Position numbers and translations under genes: made by a program
In this document: positions 17,298-25,694 of the stretch, one piece after another
Layout: each line of letters starts with the position of its first letter
Numbering within the stretch: the first letter of the stretch is position 1
From: Acidimicrobiia bacterium
GTDB taxonomy: Bacteria > Actinomycetota > Acidimicrobiia > Spongiisociales > UBA5794
Assembly: GCA_041393965.1 (NCBI GenBank)
Contig: JAWKJB010000002.1
Coordinates: 1 to 64,000, forward strand
Reading direction: 5' to 3'
DNA length: 64,000 bases
The notes under the pieces: generated by a model
Databases searched by the model: none
What the model saw: only the letters and a program-made list of their open reading frames with translations
What the model was told of the DNA's origin: nothing

Positions 17298-17786
17298 GTG
17301 AGCACGGATGTCGTTGCGGTCGTTGAGATACCGAAGGGGAGCCGCAACAAATACGAGATGGATGCCGCGACCGGCCGGATCTTCCTGGATCGGATGCTGT
17401 TCACCGCGACACGCTATCCGGCCGACTATGGCTTCGTGGAAGGCACTGCAGCCGAAGACGGTGATCCGCTCGATGTGCTGATCCTGGTGGGAGAGCCGAC
17501 CTTCCCGGGATGTCGGATCGAGGTTCGGCCGATCGGCGTCTTCTTGATGGAAGACTCGGGCCTTCGCGATCACAAGGTGATTTCCGTTCCGGCAGGGGAC
17601 CCCCGGTGGGCCGATATCGTCGATATCGAAGATCTCGATGTGCACCTGCGCCGCGAATTGGAGCACTTCTTCGAGGTATACAAGGCGTTGGAGGACAAGA
17701 AGACCGCAGCATTGGGGTGGCAAGGAGTCGCAGAGGCCCGCGACATCATCGACGCCGCACGAGAGGCATTCCGCGAAGCCGAGTGA
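17298..17786 (+). CDS. ppa: Inorganic pyrophosphatase, class I
   Basis: Hydrolyses pyrophosphate to phosphate in the cytoplasm. At 162 aa it has the usual bacterial length. Seen: EIPKGSRNKYEMDAATG, FLDRMLFTATRYPADYGFV and the metal-binding signature EDGDPLDVL, followed by RPIGVFLMEDSG and the DDKVI-type DHKVISVPAGDP. The likely start is GTG 17298. Class I pyrophosphatases are strongly inhibited by fluoride, and the gene sits directly before a fluoride riboswitch and two fluoride channels. It is on the upstream side, so it is not controlled by that riboswitch. Confidence 0.93.
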   Translation: MSTDVVAVVEIPKGSRNKYEMDAATGRIFLDRMLFTATRYPADYGFVEGTAAEDGDPLDVLILVGEPTFPGCRIEVRPIGVFLMEDSGLRDHKVISVPAGDPRWADIVDIEDLDVHLRRELEHFFEVYKALEDKKTAALGWQGVAEARDIIDAAREAFREAE

Positions 17787-17831
17787 TGCGGGAGGGCTCC
17801 CTCCTCGCCAGACAGCTTCTATTATTCCGCC

Positions 17832-17882
17832 GCGGCGATGGAGCTCGCCGAAAGCGCCCGACGGGCTGATGGCTCCTATTGA
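17832..17882 (+). ncRNA. Fluoride riboswitch (crcB motif)
   Basis: The sequence GGCGATGGAGCTCGCC, then GAAAGCGCCCGACGGGCTGATG and GGCTCCTA, matches the conserved fluoride-sensing motif: GGCGATGG, a short hairpin, and GCTGATGGCTCCTA. It is 22 bases before the first crcB start and on the same strand. Fluoride binding is expected to switch on the two channels and DUF190. Confidence 0.92.
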
Positions 17883-17903
17883 GACCACCCATCGAGGAGC
17901 CTC

Positions 17904-18329
17904 GTGTTTGAGCGGACCCGCGAACGACGACGATCTTGTACGGACCTGATCCGGCGGCTCGCGGCGCCCGGAGCGGTGATGGCCGGTGGCCTCCTGGGAT
18001 CGGGTCTGCGGGTGGCAGTCGTTGACCTGCTCCCGACAACTCCGGGCCGTTTCCCGACGACCACGCTTGCGGTGAACCTCGCAGGTTCGCTCCTCGTCGG
18101 TTTCTACCTCGCTCGGCGGCAACGCGCCGTCATCGCCGAGTGGTCGCTACGGTTCTGGGCGATCGGGGTGCTCGGCTCGTTCACCACCTTCTCGATGTTC
18201 AGCGTCGAGGTGTTCGGGCTTCTCGACATGGACGCGACTGTGGTTGCCGTCGGCTATGTCGGGGCATCGCTGCTCGGGGGCGTCGCGGCGGCGCTTGTCG
18301 GTAGACGGCTCGGAACGGTGGGCTGGTGA
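17904..18329 (+). CDS. crcB: Fluoride channel subunit CrcB/FluC (first copy)
   Basis: A 141-aa small membrane protein with four helices that exports fluoride as a dual-topology or heteromeric dimer. Family motifs are present: GGLLGSGLRVAVVD near residue 28, TLAVNLAGSLLVGFYLAR and GVLGSFTTFSMFSVE. GTG 17904 is preceded by GAGGAG. It has a basic N-terminal extension (about 20 residues) that the second copy lacks, and it overlaps that copy by four bases. Confidence 0.92.
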   Translation: MFERTRERRRSCTDLIRRLAAPGAVMAGGLLGSGLRVAVVDLLPTTPGRFPTTTLAVNLAGSLLVGFYLARRQRAVIAEWSLRFWAIGVLGSFTTFSMFSVEVFGLLDMDATVVAVGYVGASLLGGVAAALVGRRLGTVGW

Positions 18330-18676
18330 CGATCGTTGTGGCCGTCGTGGCAGGATCGGTCGGAGCTGTGGTGCGCTACGGGCTATCGGGCGCCGTTCAG
18401 CGTCGCAGCAGCTCCCTGCTGCCGCTCGGCACCGCCGCTGTGAACCTCGTCGGAGCGTTCCTGTTGGGGGTCGTCGTCGGGATCGGCGCCAGTACGCTGT
18501 GGTCGGTTGCGACGATGGGCCTCACGGGCGGCCTGTCGACCTTCTCAACATGGATGGTCGAGACCGTCGAGCTCGGTGTCAATCCGAGGCCGACACGACG
18601 GGCCATCGTGAACCTCACGCTGATGACCGTGCTGGGGGTCGTACTGGCGGCTGCCGGTTACTACCTCGGGAATTGA
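18326..18676 (+). CDS. crcB: Fluoride channel subunit CrcB/FluC (second copy)
   Basis: A 116-aa four-helix protein: AGSVGAVVRYGLSGAVQ, GTAAVNLVGAFLLGVVVG and GLTGGLSTFSTWMVET carry the CrcB motifs. Paired crcB genes usually encode antiparallel halves of a heterodimeric channel. The GTG start overlaps the previous stop (GTGA). Confidence 0.92.
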   Translation: MTIVVAVVAGSVGAVVRYGLSGAVQRRSSSLLPLGTAAVNLVGAFLLGVVVGIGASTLWSVATMGLTGGLSTFSTWMVETVELGVNPRPTRRAIVNLTLMTVLGVVLAAAGYYLGN

Positions 18677-18688
18677 CAGGAGCACATC

Positions 18689-19033
18689 GTGGACCACGAA
18701 ACTGACAATCGACTGCTCCGGATCTACATCGGAGAATCCGACACCTACGAAGGGCAGCCCCTGTATCAGGCCATTGTCGGGGCCATCCGTACGGCGGGAC
18801 TCGCCGGCGCGACGGTGCTGCGCGGTATCGAGGGTTTCGGCAAGTCCAGCCACCTCCACACCGCACACATCCTGCGGCTGTCCGAGGACCTTCCGATCGT
18901 GATCGAATGCGTCGATACCGCAGACCACATCGAGGCCATCTTCCCCGTGCTGGACGAGATGATCGGCGACGGATTGGTCACCATGGAACGAATCGAAGTC
19001 CGGACCTACCGCGCCGAACCCACCGAACCCTGA
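18689..19033 (+). CDS. DUF190 protein of the fluoride operon
   Basis: A 114-aa soluble protein matching DUF190, a PII-like ferredoxin-like fold: LLRIYIGESDTYEGQPLYQA, then GATVLRGIEGFGKSSHLHTA and IVIECVDTADHIEAIFPVLD. It commonly follows crcB genes. A regulatory or accessory role in fluoride resistance is assumed but unproven. GTG 18689 has AGGAG seven bases before it. Its 3' end overlaps the convergent VanZ-like gene by 28 bases. Confidence 0.88.
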   Translation: MDHETDNRLLRIYIGESDTYEGQPLYQAIVGAIRTAGLAGATVLRGIEGFGKSSHLHTAHILRLSEDLPIVIECVDTADHIEAIFPVLDEMIGDGLVTMERIEVRTYRAEPTEP

Positions 19034-19644
19034 CAGTTGCGGGCGGCGTAAGTCTTGGCGGTGTCGATCCGTGACCGATCGAAGCGTCGCCTTCGCGTCC
19101 ACCCCAGGAACACGCTTGCCCCGACCGCGGCTACGGCTGCAGCCGTGTTGAACACGATATCAACGGGATCGAAGACACGGTTCGGTACGACGACCTGAAT
19201 CAACTCGTCGACGAAACCGAGGAGCGTGGTGGCTCCGATGGCGAGCCATGCCGGTCTCGGCACGGGACGCCCATTCCGGCGTCGCTCCAGCAGAGCTTGG
19301 TAGATCAGGACGGCGACCACGGCGTACTCCATCAGGTGACTGCGCTCGACGGGGCTTGCAAGGCGAGTGACCACGAGGACGAGAGTGGCCCCGATACCGA
19401 GCCACACGAAGATCTCGGCGACGCCGACAGACCGCTTGATGCCCTGGGTGGCGATCGTGGCAAGCACCAAAAGGGCACCGACGACGAAGGTCGTTGCGTT
19501 GAGCGCACGATCACCGATGAGTTCCGCGAGCGCCCCCGCAAGCCCGAGGGTGAGATAGATCAAGGCCACCACAGCGAATGCGAAGAACCACAACATCCGC
19601 TCTCGTTGTGAAGTGAACCATGAGTGCCGGGGACTGTCCGTCAT
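19006..19644 (-). CDS. VanZ-like membrane protein
   Basis: A 212-aa protein with about five hydrophobic helices. The VanZ-like signature is clear in ERSHLMEYAVVAVLIYQALL and LGFVDELIQVVVPNRVFDP followed by VDIVFNTAAA (Glu-Tyr, Asp-Glu...Gln, Pro-x-Arg, Asp-x-x-x-Asn). Function is unknown; the family name comes from a teicoplanin-resistance protein. ATG 19644 is chosen because the frame further upstream lacks membrane or domain signal. Confidence 0.78.
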   Translation of the reverse strand: MTDSPRHSWFTSQRERMLWFFAFAVVALIYLTLGLAGALAELIGDRALNATTFVVGALLVLATIATQGIKRSVGVAEIFVWLGIGATLVLVVTRLASPVERSHLMEYAVVAVLIYQALLERRRNGRPVPRPAWLAIGATTLLGFVDELIQVVVPNRVFDPVDIVFNTAAAVAAVGASVFLGWTRRRRFDRSRIDTAKTYAARNCQGSVGSAR

Positions 19645-19824
19645 CGATCGGATTGGTTCATGGTGATCCGTTTCCAATTGTCTGCCCGAGGACGGGCCGA
19701 GTCTACGCGGGTACCCACCGGGCAAGCCTGAACGACGGGCTGGCCCGGTTCGGTATCGTGTGAGTCCGAAGCCTTGCACCACGAGCGGCGAGGGCACGGC
19801 CGTCGACCCCAGAGAGGAGCATTC

Positions 19825-19929
19825 GTGATCGGAACCCCCGCTGCGCCGACGACTCGGCCTTCTCTCTTTGCCGGATCGACGGACGGACTTCGCTGTTTCG
19901 TCGACGACCGAAACCCGAGGCAGCGATGA
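19825..19929 (+). CDS. Possible 34-codon leader ORF coupled to the next gene
   Basis: GTG 19825 is preceded by a strong AGAGGAGC. The frame runs 34 codons (VIGTPAAPTTRPSLFAG...) to TGA 19927-19929, which overlaps the ATG of the next gene as ATGA. That makes it a candidate translationally coupled upstream ORF. The peptide has no recognisable domain and could be a chance frame. Confidence 0.35.
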   Translation: MIGTPAAPTTRPSLFAGSTDGLRCFVDDRNPRQR

Positions 19930-20417
19930 TCGACGGTCGCGATGGCGGAGCCAACTTTGTTGGCGCCGTATTCGCCCCGACGCCGTTTTCGGCTGACGAG
20001 ATCAGGGACGGTTGTCCGCGCGGGCGCGAGGTGACCGTTCGGGTCGAAACGGCAGACGAGGATCCGTACCTGCGTCGGATCTGTTTCGTTGCAGTGGATG
20101 CGATCGGTGCAACCCAGACGCTGTCGCAATTCACCCTCGACGGGGACCCGATCGGCGAGACGAAGACGGTCTACGCGACATGGAAAGACCTCCAGGCCCA
20201 CGCCTCGTTCCCGCGAGACAGGACAACGATCGACCGTGAGACGATCGAGACTCCGATGGGATCGCTCGAGTGCCTGCGCTACACAGTTGATGAAGACGGC
20301 CGACTCCGGGTCTTCTGGTTCGCTGTTGCGATCCCGGGTATGCCGGTGCGCTTCACCGTCACGGAAGACGGAACCGTCACCGACACCAGCACGATGGTCG
20401 CCAACACCGCTCCGTAG
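19926..20417 (+). CDS. Conserved-looking hypothetical protein
   Basis: A 163-aa soluble, beta-rich protein without a family I recognise. It reads GANFVGAVFAPTPFSADEIR, VTVRVETADEDPYLRRICFV and DGRLRVFWFAVAIPGMPVRF, which suggests a lipocalin- or SRPBCC-like beta barrel; this is a guess. The ATG overlaps the stop of a short upstream frame. A hairpin follows 18 bases after its stop. Confidence 0.6.
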   Translation: MIDGRDGGANFVGAVFAPTPFSADEIRDGCPRGREVTVRVETADEDPYLRRICFVAVDAIGATQTLSQFTLDGDPIGETKTVYATWKDLQAHASFPRDRTTIDRETIETPMGSLECLRYTVDEDGRLRVFWFAVAIPGMPVRFTVTEDGTVTDTSTMVANTAP

Positions 20418-20434
20418 GACTCCTTTGGCCCTCG

Positions 20435-20454
20435 GCTTCGCTCGCGGGCGAAGC
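20435..20454 (+). terminator. GC-rich hairpin after the hypothetical gene
   Basis: GCTTCGC and GCGAAGC (20435-20441, 20448-20454) pair around a six-base loop. There is no T-tract, which is common in GC-rich actinobacteria, so terminator function is only likely. Confidence 0.4.
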
Positions 20455-20520
20455 TTGCGATGACGATGGTCGAAGATCGGCCGGTGGCATACTTGACGGG
20501 TCGATCGAAAGGCACTCGGA

Positions 20521-20994
20521 ATGTCAATGAAGCCCACATTTGCGCGCCGCGACCTCAGCCGCCTGCACGGAACCTTCGGCTCGGATGCCTTCGGCAAGAA
20601 GGCGGAGTCATTCGCGAGGTTCTTCGGCACGCCGACCTTCCTCATCGTTCAGACGGCGGTTGTCGTGCTGTGGATCGTGATCAATGTGGCGGCTGTGTCC
20701 CTGCAATGGGATCCCTACCCCTTCATTCTCCTCAACCTCGCCTTCTCGCTCCAGGCCGCCTACGCGGCGCCGCTGATTCTGCTTGCGCAGACCCGCCAGG
20801 CAGATCGGGACAAAGCAATGAGCGAGACCGACGCCGAGCATCGAGAAGCGCTCGCGGCGGCGAACGAAGAGCGTCAGACGCTGGCGATGGACCTCTGGCA
20901 GAACATGAGCCGGATCCTCGAGGAGAACATGCGCCTCACCGAGGAAGTGAACGCGTTGACAGCCGAGATCCACTCCCGCCTGATCCCGGCATAG
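20521..20994 (+). CDS. DUF1003 membrane protein
   Basis: A 157-aa protein with two central helices. ESFARFFGTPTFLIVQTAVV, VLWIVINVAAVSLQWDPYPF and LLNLAFSLQAAYAAPLILLA match DUF1003, followed by the conserved QTRQADRDK and a C-terminal coiled coil (residues 105-150). The role of the family is unknown; relatives often sit near stress or magnesium-transport genes. No partner is seen here. Confidence 0.85.
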   Translation: MSMKPTFARRDLSRLHGTFGSDAFGKKAESFARFFGTPTFLIVQTAVVVLWIVINVAAVSLQWDPYPFILLNLAFSLQAAYAAPLILLAQTRQADRDKAMSETDAEHREALAAANEERQTLAMDLWQNMSRILEENMRLTEEVNALTAEIHSRLIPA

Positions 20995-21164
20995 GAGACC
21001 CAACGGAGCCGGCTTGGGGATCGGGTTGCTCGGGACCTCGGCGCAAGCAGCACAACAACGCTACGGCCGTAATCGAACAAGCTTGAACGCAGGGATCGGC
21101 AACTACCCGCACAGGGGGCGCCAACCGTCGACCCTTCGAGATTCCTAAGGACCGTACTTGACAT

Positions 21165-21170
21165 TACGCT
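21165..21170 (+). promoter_or_regulatory. Proposed -10 element of gdhA (leaderless)
   Basis: TACGCT, six bases, then ATG 21177. A perfect TTGACA at 21158-21163 is too close to serve as its -35 element. Confidence 0.35.
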
Positions 21171-21176
21171 CTCTTG

Positions 21177-22547
21177 ATGACCTCTCTCACGACAAGACCC
21201 CCGACACTCGATCCGCACCTCGAATCGATCTTCGATGAAGTCCTTCGCCGCAATCCGGGCGAAGCAGAGTTTCACCAGGTGGTAGCTGAGGTGTTTCACG
21301 CCCTTGAGCCGGTGCTTGCGCGGCATCCAGAACTCGCCGAGCAGAAGCTGATCCAGAGGATCTGTGAACCCGAGCGTCAGATCATCTTCCGGGTTCCCTG
21401 GCAGGATGACCGGGGCAAGACACACATCAACCGGGGGTTTCGGGTCGAGTTCAGCAGTGCCCTCGGTCCGTTCAAGGGCGGGCTCCGGTTTCACCCATCG
21501 GTCTATCTCGGGACGGTGAAGTTCCTCGGTTTCGAGCAAGTGTTCAAGAACGCTCTCACGGGCCTACCTATCGGCGGGGGGAAGGGCGGCGCAGACTTCG
21601 ATCCGAAGGGTCGCACGCCTGACGAGGTGATGCGGTTCTGCCAGAGCTTCATGGTGGAGCTGTACCGACACATCGGCGAGTACACGGACATTCCTGCAGG
21701 CGACATCGGGGTCGGCTTGCGCGAGATCGGTTGGCTGTTCGGCCAGTACAAGCGGATCACGAACCGTTACGAGTCGGGTGTCATCACCGGAAAGGGCATC
21801 GATTGGGGAGGCGCGCTCGTGCGCAAGGAGGCGACCGGCTACGGGACGGCGTTCTTCGTCGAAGAGATGCTGCGTGCCAAGGGGGAGTCCCTGGATGGGA
21901 AGACCTGCGTGGTCTCAGGGGCGGGCAATGTTGCGATCTACGCCATTGAGAAAGTCGAACAGCTCGGTGGGAGAGTAGTTGCCTGTTCGGACTCGACGGG
22001 GCTCGTTGTCGACCGAAAAGGCATCGATGTGCCTCTCTTGAAAGAAGTCAAGGAAGTGGAGCGGCTCCGTCTCGACGCGTATGTCGAACGCCGTGGAGGG
22101 GACGCGGTGTATTCAACAGCGGGCTCGGTGTGGTCGATACCGTGCGATGTCGCCCTGCCGTGTGCCACAGAGAACGAACTGCGCAGCGACGCCGCCAAGA
22201 CGCTGATCGAAAACGGCTGCATGGCGGTCGCCGAAGGTGCCAACATGCCGACGACACCCACCGCACTCAATCTGTTCCGACAAGCCGGTGTGGCGTTCGG
22301 CCCCGGTAAGGCCGCGAATGCTGGCGGTGTCGCCACATCGGCCTTGGAGATGCAGCAAAACGCGTCGAGGGACTCGTGGACCTTCGAATACACCGAGGCA
22401 CGCCTCGCAGACATCATGGTGGGGATCCACGATCTTTGCTATGAAACCGCCGATCGTTACGACGCACCTGGCGACTATGTCAGGGGCGCCAACATCGCAG
22501 GGTTCCTGCGGGTTGCGCGAGCCATGAACGCCCTCGGTGTCGTTTGA
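21177..22547 (+). CDS. gdhA: Glutamate dehydrogenase, hexameric NADP-type
   Basis: Interconverts 2-oxoglutarate plus ammonium and L-glutamate. At 456 aa it matches the small hexameric class. Seen: GPFKGGLRFHPSVYLGTVKF, LPIGGGKGGADFDPKG with the catalytic Lys, DIPAGDIGVGLREIG with the catalytic Asp, RKEATGYGTAFF, the nucleotide-binding VVSGAGNVAIYAIEKVEQLG and EGANMPTTPTAL. The second-strand residue after it is CSDSTG, typical of NADP-preferring members. ATG 21177 has no Shine-Dalgarno site but a TACGCT box six bases upstream. It stands alone. Confidence 0.95.
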   Translation: MTSLTTRPPTLDPHLESIFDEVLRRNPGEAEFHQVVAEVFHALEPVLARHPELAEQKLIQRICEPERQIIFRVPWQDDRGKTHINRGFRVEFSSALGPFKGGLRFHPSVYLGTVKFLGFEQVFKNALTGLPIGGGKGGADFDPKGRTPDEVMRFCQSFMVELYRHIGEYTDIPAGDIGVGLREIGWLFGQYKRITNRYESGVITGKGIDWGGALVRKEATGYGTAFFVEEMLRAKGESLDGKTCVVSGAGNVAIYAIEKVEQLGGRVVACSDSTGLVVDRKGIDVPLLKEVKEVERLRLDAYVERRGGDAVYSTAGSVWSIPCDVALPCATENELRSDAAKTLIENGCMAVAEGANMPTTPTALNLFRQAGVAFGPGKAANAGGVATSALEMQQNASRDSWTFEYTEARLADIMVGIHDLCYETADRYDAPGDYVRGANIAGFLRVARAMNALGVV

Positions 22548-22726
22548 GGACCTCCGCGGTTTCACCGGCACAACTCACGAAGCCAGGGTTCCGGGTGGAG
22601 ACGGTCGACGGGTCCCCGGCATCGGATCGCCGTCCGAGACCAATGCTTGACACCGTTGCGCTCGCCACCGGTGGTTCACAGGTCGCGGCCTCCTCAGGAC
22701 ACCGCACCTGACGATCCATCGTGTGA

Positions 22727-23593
22727 TCAGGTCTTACGACCATCCCCGAATCGACCGTCGCCGCCACCGAACAGGGGTCGATACAGAAGCGCGGCGCCGA
22801 CGGTGAAGATGACCGCCGCAACGCTGAACAGGACCGTGGCGCCGGTCGTGGCGTTCGGATCATCATTGACTTGCATGGTGATGGCCATTGCTGCCACCGA
22901 AGCGGGAACAAGGGCGAACCATCCGGTGACGGCGTAGGCGGCTGTTCGTGCCCAGCTTGCGTTTCGTCGCAGACCGATCCCTGCCACGACCGCGGCGGGC
23001 ACGACGACGCCGAGATCGAGGACACCGATCAACAGGTAGGCGGTTGGGTTCTCCAGATAGTCCGCGCCGGATGGGTCGCCATCGACGAGGTCGACGATTC
23101 CGGGCAGCCACCGACCCAGCAGGATGAAAGCGGCAACGCCGAACATCACCCAGCTTCGTCGTCGATCAGCCGGTCCGGATGCTGGCACAAGCCGGTCTCG
23201 ATCCACGCAGCCCCATGCACCAAACAGCAGCACGACGGCAAGGACGAACAGCGCCAAATGGAAGACGAAGTACTGCTCGTTGTTGCCGGGAAGCTCCAGG
23301 TACTCAGGTCCGACAACATACTGGGGAGCCATGTACGCCGCGAATGTTGTCGGTATGAATGCCAGGATGGGTCCGGCCATGTGGCCCCGCAATATCAAGA
23401 CTCCCGCAGCAACGGCGATTGGGACCGCGCCGAAGAGGACAACGGCATCCAGCCCGATCCCTTGGTTGATCAGTGACTCCGAGTAGTGGTAGCGGATCGT
23501 CTCAAGGAAGAGTGGACCGAGCACGGAGTTGGCTGCAAGCCCGAGTGCCAACGCGAAGAGCCCGAAACCGAGCCAACGGCATCTCCTGACCAT
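22727..23593 (-). CDS. Polytopic membrane protein of unknown function
   Basis: A protein of about 288 aa with roughly seven hydrophobic helices, beginning MVRRCRWLGFGLFALALGLA. Notable parts are ETIRYHYSESLINQGIGLDA, a loop PQYVVGPEYLELPGNNEQYF between helices, and ADYLENPTAYLLIGVLDLGV. No transporter or enzyme motif is recognised. A GGAGG lies about a dozen bases before ATG, so a GTG just upstream is also possible. Confidence 0.6.
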   Translation of the reverse strand: MVRRCRWLGFGLFALALGLAANSVLGPLFLETIRYHYSESLINQGIGLDAVVLFGAVPIAVAAGVLILRGHMAGPILAFIPTTFAAYMAPQYVVGPEYLELPGNNEQYFVFHLALFVLAVVLLFGAWGCVDRDRLVPASGPADRRRSWVMFGVAAFILLGRWLPGIVDLVDGDPSGADYLENPTAYLLIGVLDLGVVVPAAVVAGIGLRRNASWARTAAYAVTGWFALVPASVAAMAITMQVNDDPNATTGATVLFSVAAVIFTVGAALLYRPLFGGGDGRFGDGRKT

Positions 23594-23685
23594 GTGTGTC
23601 GCCACCTCCCCACCGTCATGTGAATTCGTTGCCGCGCCTGTGTTGGCACCGGAGGGAACCTTACACAAGGAGGTTTCGTCGAAGC

Positions 23686-23784
23686 TCTGAATCAAACGGC
23701 GAACCTGTCGATGGGTTGGGAGTCGTCGGCAAGTACGACCTCAAGCGGGTGTGTGCCGCCATCGACTACGCACTCGGTGGCTGA
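23686..23784 (+). pseudogene. C-terminal gene remnant
   Basis: The frame reads NGEPVDGLGVVGKYDLKRVC then AAIDYALGG and stops at TGA 23784. Its GC-rich third positions and regular helix look like the end of a real protein, but no start or upstream domain is present. Probably a deletion remnant. Confidence 0.35.
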
Positions 23785-23867
23785 TCGTCTCGTGCCCAGA
23801 ATGGGGGTTGCGCCGGCACGCGGTCTCCGAAGTGGCTTTGCGAAGAGCACCGTGTCAGGATCAGGAC

Positions 23868-24884
23868 ATGTTGACGGTGGTGACTGGTGCATCCGGATTC
23901 CTGGGAGCCGTATTGGTGCGGGAGTTGCTTGCCAAGGGGCGACAGGTTCGGGCTGTTGATCTCGAACGGGGATCCGCACTTGGGGGCTTGGATGTCGAGT
24001 GGAGGTCGGCCGATGTACTTGACCCGTCGAGTCTCGATACCGCATTCGACGGTGCCGGTGTCGTGTATCACCTCGCGGCGGTGATCTCCGTGACCGGTGA
24101 CCCGACCGGTCGAGTGTGGGCCACCAATGTCGGGGGCGTCCGAAATGTTGCGCGAGCAGCATTGAAGGCGAATGTGCGCCGACTGATCCATTGCAGCTCG
24201 GTGCACGCCTTCGACCTCGAGTCGGCAGCGTCGGTGGACGAAAACAGTTCCCGTGCAACGGCGGCTCACCTCCCCGTGTACGACCGCTCGAAAGCTGCGG
24301 GCGAAGCTGAGCTTCGCAGTGTCATCGAATCGGGTCTCGACGCCGTGATCGTCAACCCCACGGGCGTTATCGGACCATACGACTTCGGACCTTCCCGGAT
24401 GGGGCGAGTGTTTCTCGCGATGTTCCGTCGTCGGCTACCCGCCGTCATCGACGGTTCCTTCGACTGGGTCGATGTGCGCGACGCGGCATCGAGCATGCTT
24501 GCCGCAGAGGTGAAGGGACGCTCCGGCGAGAACTATCTCCTGCCGGGCCATCACTTGTCTCTCGCAGATCTCGCAGCGATCGCGGCCGATGTGACCGGCC
24601 ACCGCCGGCGCCTAATCACGCTCCCCATGTGGTTCGCAAGGATCTGGGGACCGCTCGCCGATGTCGTGAGCAGGCGAAGCGGTGACCCCTTGTGGTACAC
24701 CCGTGAGTCGATCCACGCGCTCCGGTTCAGCCCGACGGTGAACGGCGCAAAAGCCGCTGCGGAACTGGATCACGATCCGAGACCGATGCACGAGACCGTC
24801 TCGGACATGTACGAGTGGTTCAAACAGCGTGGCCTGCTTGGCGAGGAGAACGGCCACGCGTACCCAGGGTTCCCGTTCAACTAA
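23868..24884 (+). CDS. NAD-dependent epimerase/dehydratase, extended SDR (3beta-HSD-like)
   Basis: A 338-aa extended short-chain dehydrogenase: TVVTGASGFLGAVLVRELLA (TGxxGxxG), DLERG for NAD selection, YHLAAVISVTGD, CSSVHAFD, and the catalytic YDRSKAAGE (YxxxK). NPTGVIGPYDFGPSRMG follows the dihydroflavonol-reductase/3beta-HSD pattern. The substrate is unknown. The last eight residues, AYPGFPFN, are encoded inside the inverted-repeat element at 24860, so the native C-terminus was probably replaced by insertion. Confidence 0.85.
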   Translation: MLTVVTGASGFLGAVLVRELLAKGRQVRAVDLERGSALGGLDVEWRSADVLDPSSLDTAFDGAGVVYHLAAVISVTGDPTGRVWATNVGGVRNVARAALKANVRRLIHCSSVHAFDLESAASVDENSSRATAAHLPVYDRSKAAGEAELRSVIESGLDAVIVNPTGVIGPYDFGPSRMGRVFLAMFRRRLPAVIDGSFDWVDVRDAASSMLAAEVKGRSGENYLLPGHHLSLADLAAIAADVTGHRRRLITLPMWFARIWGPLADVVSRRSGDPLWYTRESIHALRFSPTVNGAKAAAELDHDPRPMHETVSDMYEWFKQRGLLGEENGHAYPGFPFN

Positions 24885-24991
24885 AAGGTCAACTTCAGCC
24901 CACGGAACACCAGGGTTCATCTGTGGGCCAGAATGTACCTTTCATCTGTGGGCCAGAGTGTACCTTTTCGTGCAACGCGAACCCGGGGTAC
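24860..24991. repeat. 132-bp inverted-repeat element, copy 1
   Basis: Left end GTACCCAGGGTTCCCG...AAAAGGT (24860-24889) is the inverted counterpart of the right end (24962-24991), with 25 of 30 bases matching. Inside are two adjacent 25-bp units (24916-24940 and 24941-24965), TTCATCTGTGGGCCAGA(A/G)TG plus TACCT, differing at one base. The left 30 bases are identical to those of the copy at 46937. No transposase is present, so it is MITE-like or an IS remnant. Confidence 0.8.
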
Positions 24992-25011
24992 GCGTCTATC
25001 GATCGGCGTCT

Positions 25012-25620
25012 TCAGTCGCGGAGGCCCTTGCCCTCGAGGATCCTGTCAACGCAGCGGTCCACGCGCGTTTCGCGGGTCTTGGCTTGCTTCGCGCTCGAGA
25101 TGTGCAGGTTGTATTCGCGTTGCCGGCCGGGCGTGAGCCCTTCGAACGCCGCCTTGAGCGCCGGGTCGCGGTCGAGCCGGTCTTGGAGTTCGTCGACCAG
25201 GACGAGCTCGGGGGCGGGACCAACATCGAGACCGGCTTCCTCCACCTCGATCGCCTCTTCAACGAGGACTCTGACGGTGTCCTCCAACCGGTTGGTGTCA
25301 TCCACCGAAGTGAACCGCATGCGTCGCGCCGCACGGGAATTCGGCCCGACCGCCTCGAGAACCCCTGCGGGATCGTCCAGCAAGGCACCCTTGAAGAACA
25401 TGAGGGCGAGAAACTCGTTCATCTCCTGGAGGATGGCGATGTTCTTGCCACCATGCGTGTAGCACGGTTTGCCCCACTTGATCTCCTCGGTGAGCCCACA
25501 GCCCAGCAGGAGTGGCCGCACGGCAGCCATCTCCTCTGGCCACTTGTCCGACCTTTCGATGTAGGCATCGACTCGTGGATTCGTCAACTCGTCTGCCTTG
25601 TCTCGACAATCGCTCCGCAA
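25012..25620 (-). CDS. YdeI/DUF1801-OmdA family protein
   Basis: A 202-aa soluble protein. The N-terminal DUF1801/YdhG-like part has LLLGCGLTEEIKWGKPCYTH, KNIAILQEMNEFLALMFFKG and ARRMRFTSVDD. The C-terminal bacteriocin-protection (OmdA) part ends FEGLTPGRQREYNLHISSAK with KQAKTRETRVDRCVDRI. This matches the YdeI family, whose members have been linked to peptide resistance; mechanism unknown. The start is uncertain (TTG at 25620). It is divergent from the P-type ATPase. Confidence 0.82.
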   Translation of the reverse strand: MRSDCRDKADELTNPRVDAYIERSDKWPEEMAAVRPLLLGCGLTEEIKWGKPCYTHGGKNIAILQEMNEFLALMFFKGALLDDPAGVLEAVGPNSRAARRMRFTSVDDTNRLEDTVRVLVEEAIEVEEAGLDVGPAPELVLVDELQDRLDRDPALKAAFEGLTPGRQREYNLHISSAKQAKTRETRVDRCVDRILEGKGLRD

Positions 25621-25694
25621 CGATACTGTGATCGTGTGACGCCAACCACGGGGCGGGCCGATTGCAGCAACATCACGAGAGCCACCCGGAAGAG

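Noticed and set aside
21158..21163. TTGACA as the -35 box of gdhA
   Set aside because: A normal spacer would put the -10 element inside the gdhA coding region; a TACGCT box six bases before ATG fits better.
24916..24965. CRISPR-like repeat
   Set aside because: Only two directly adjacent 25-bp units without spacers, inside an inverted-repeat element.
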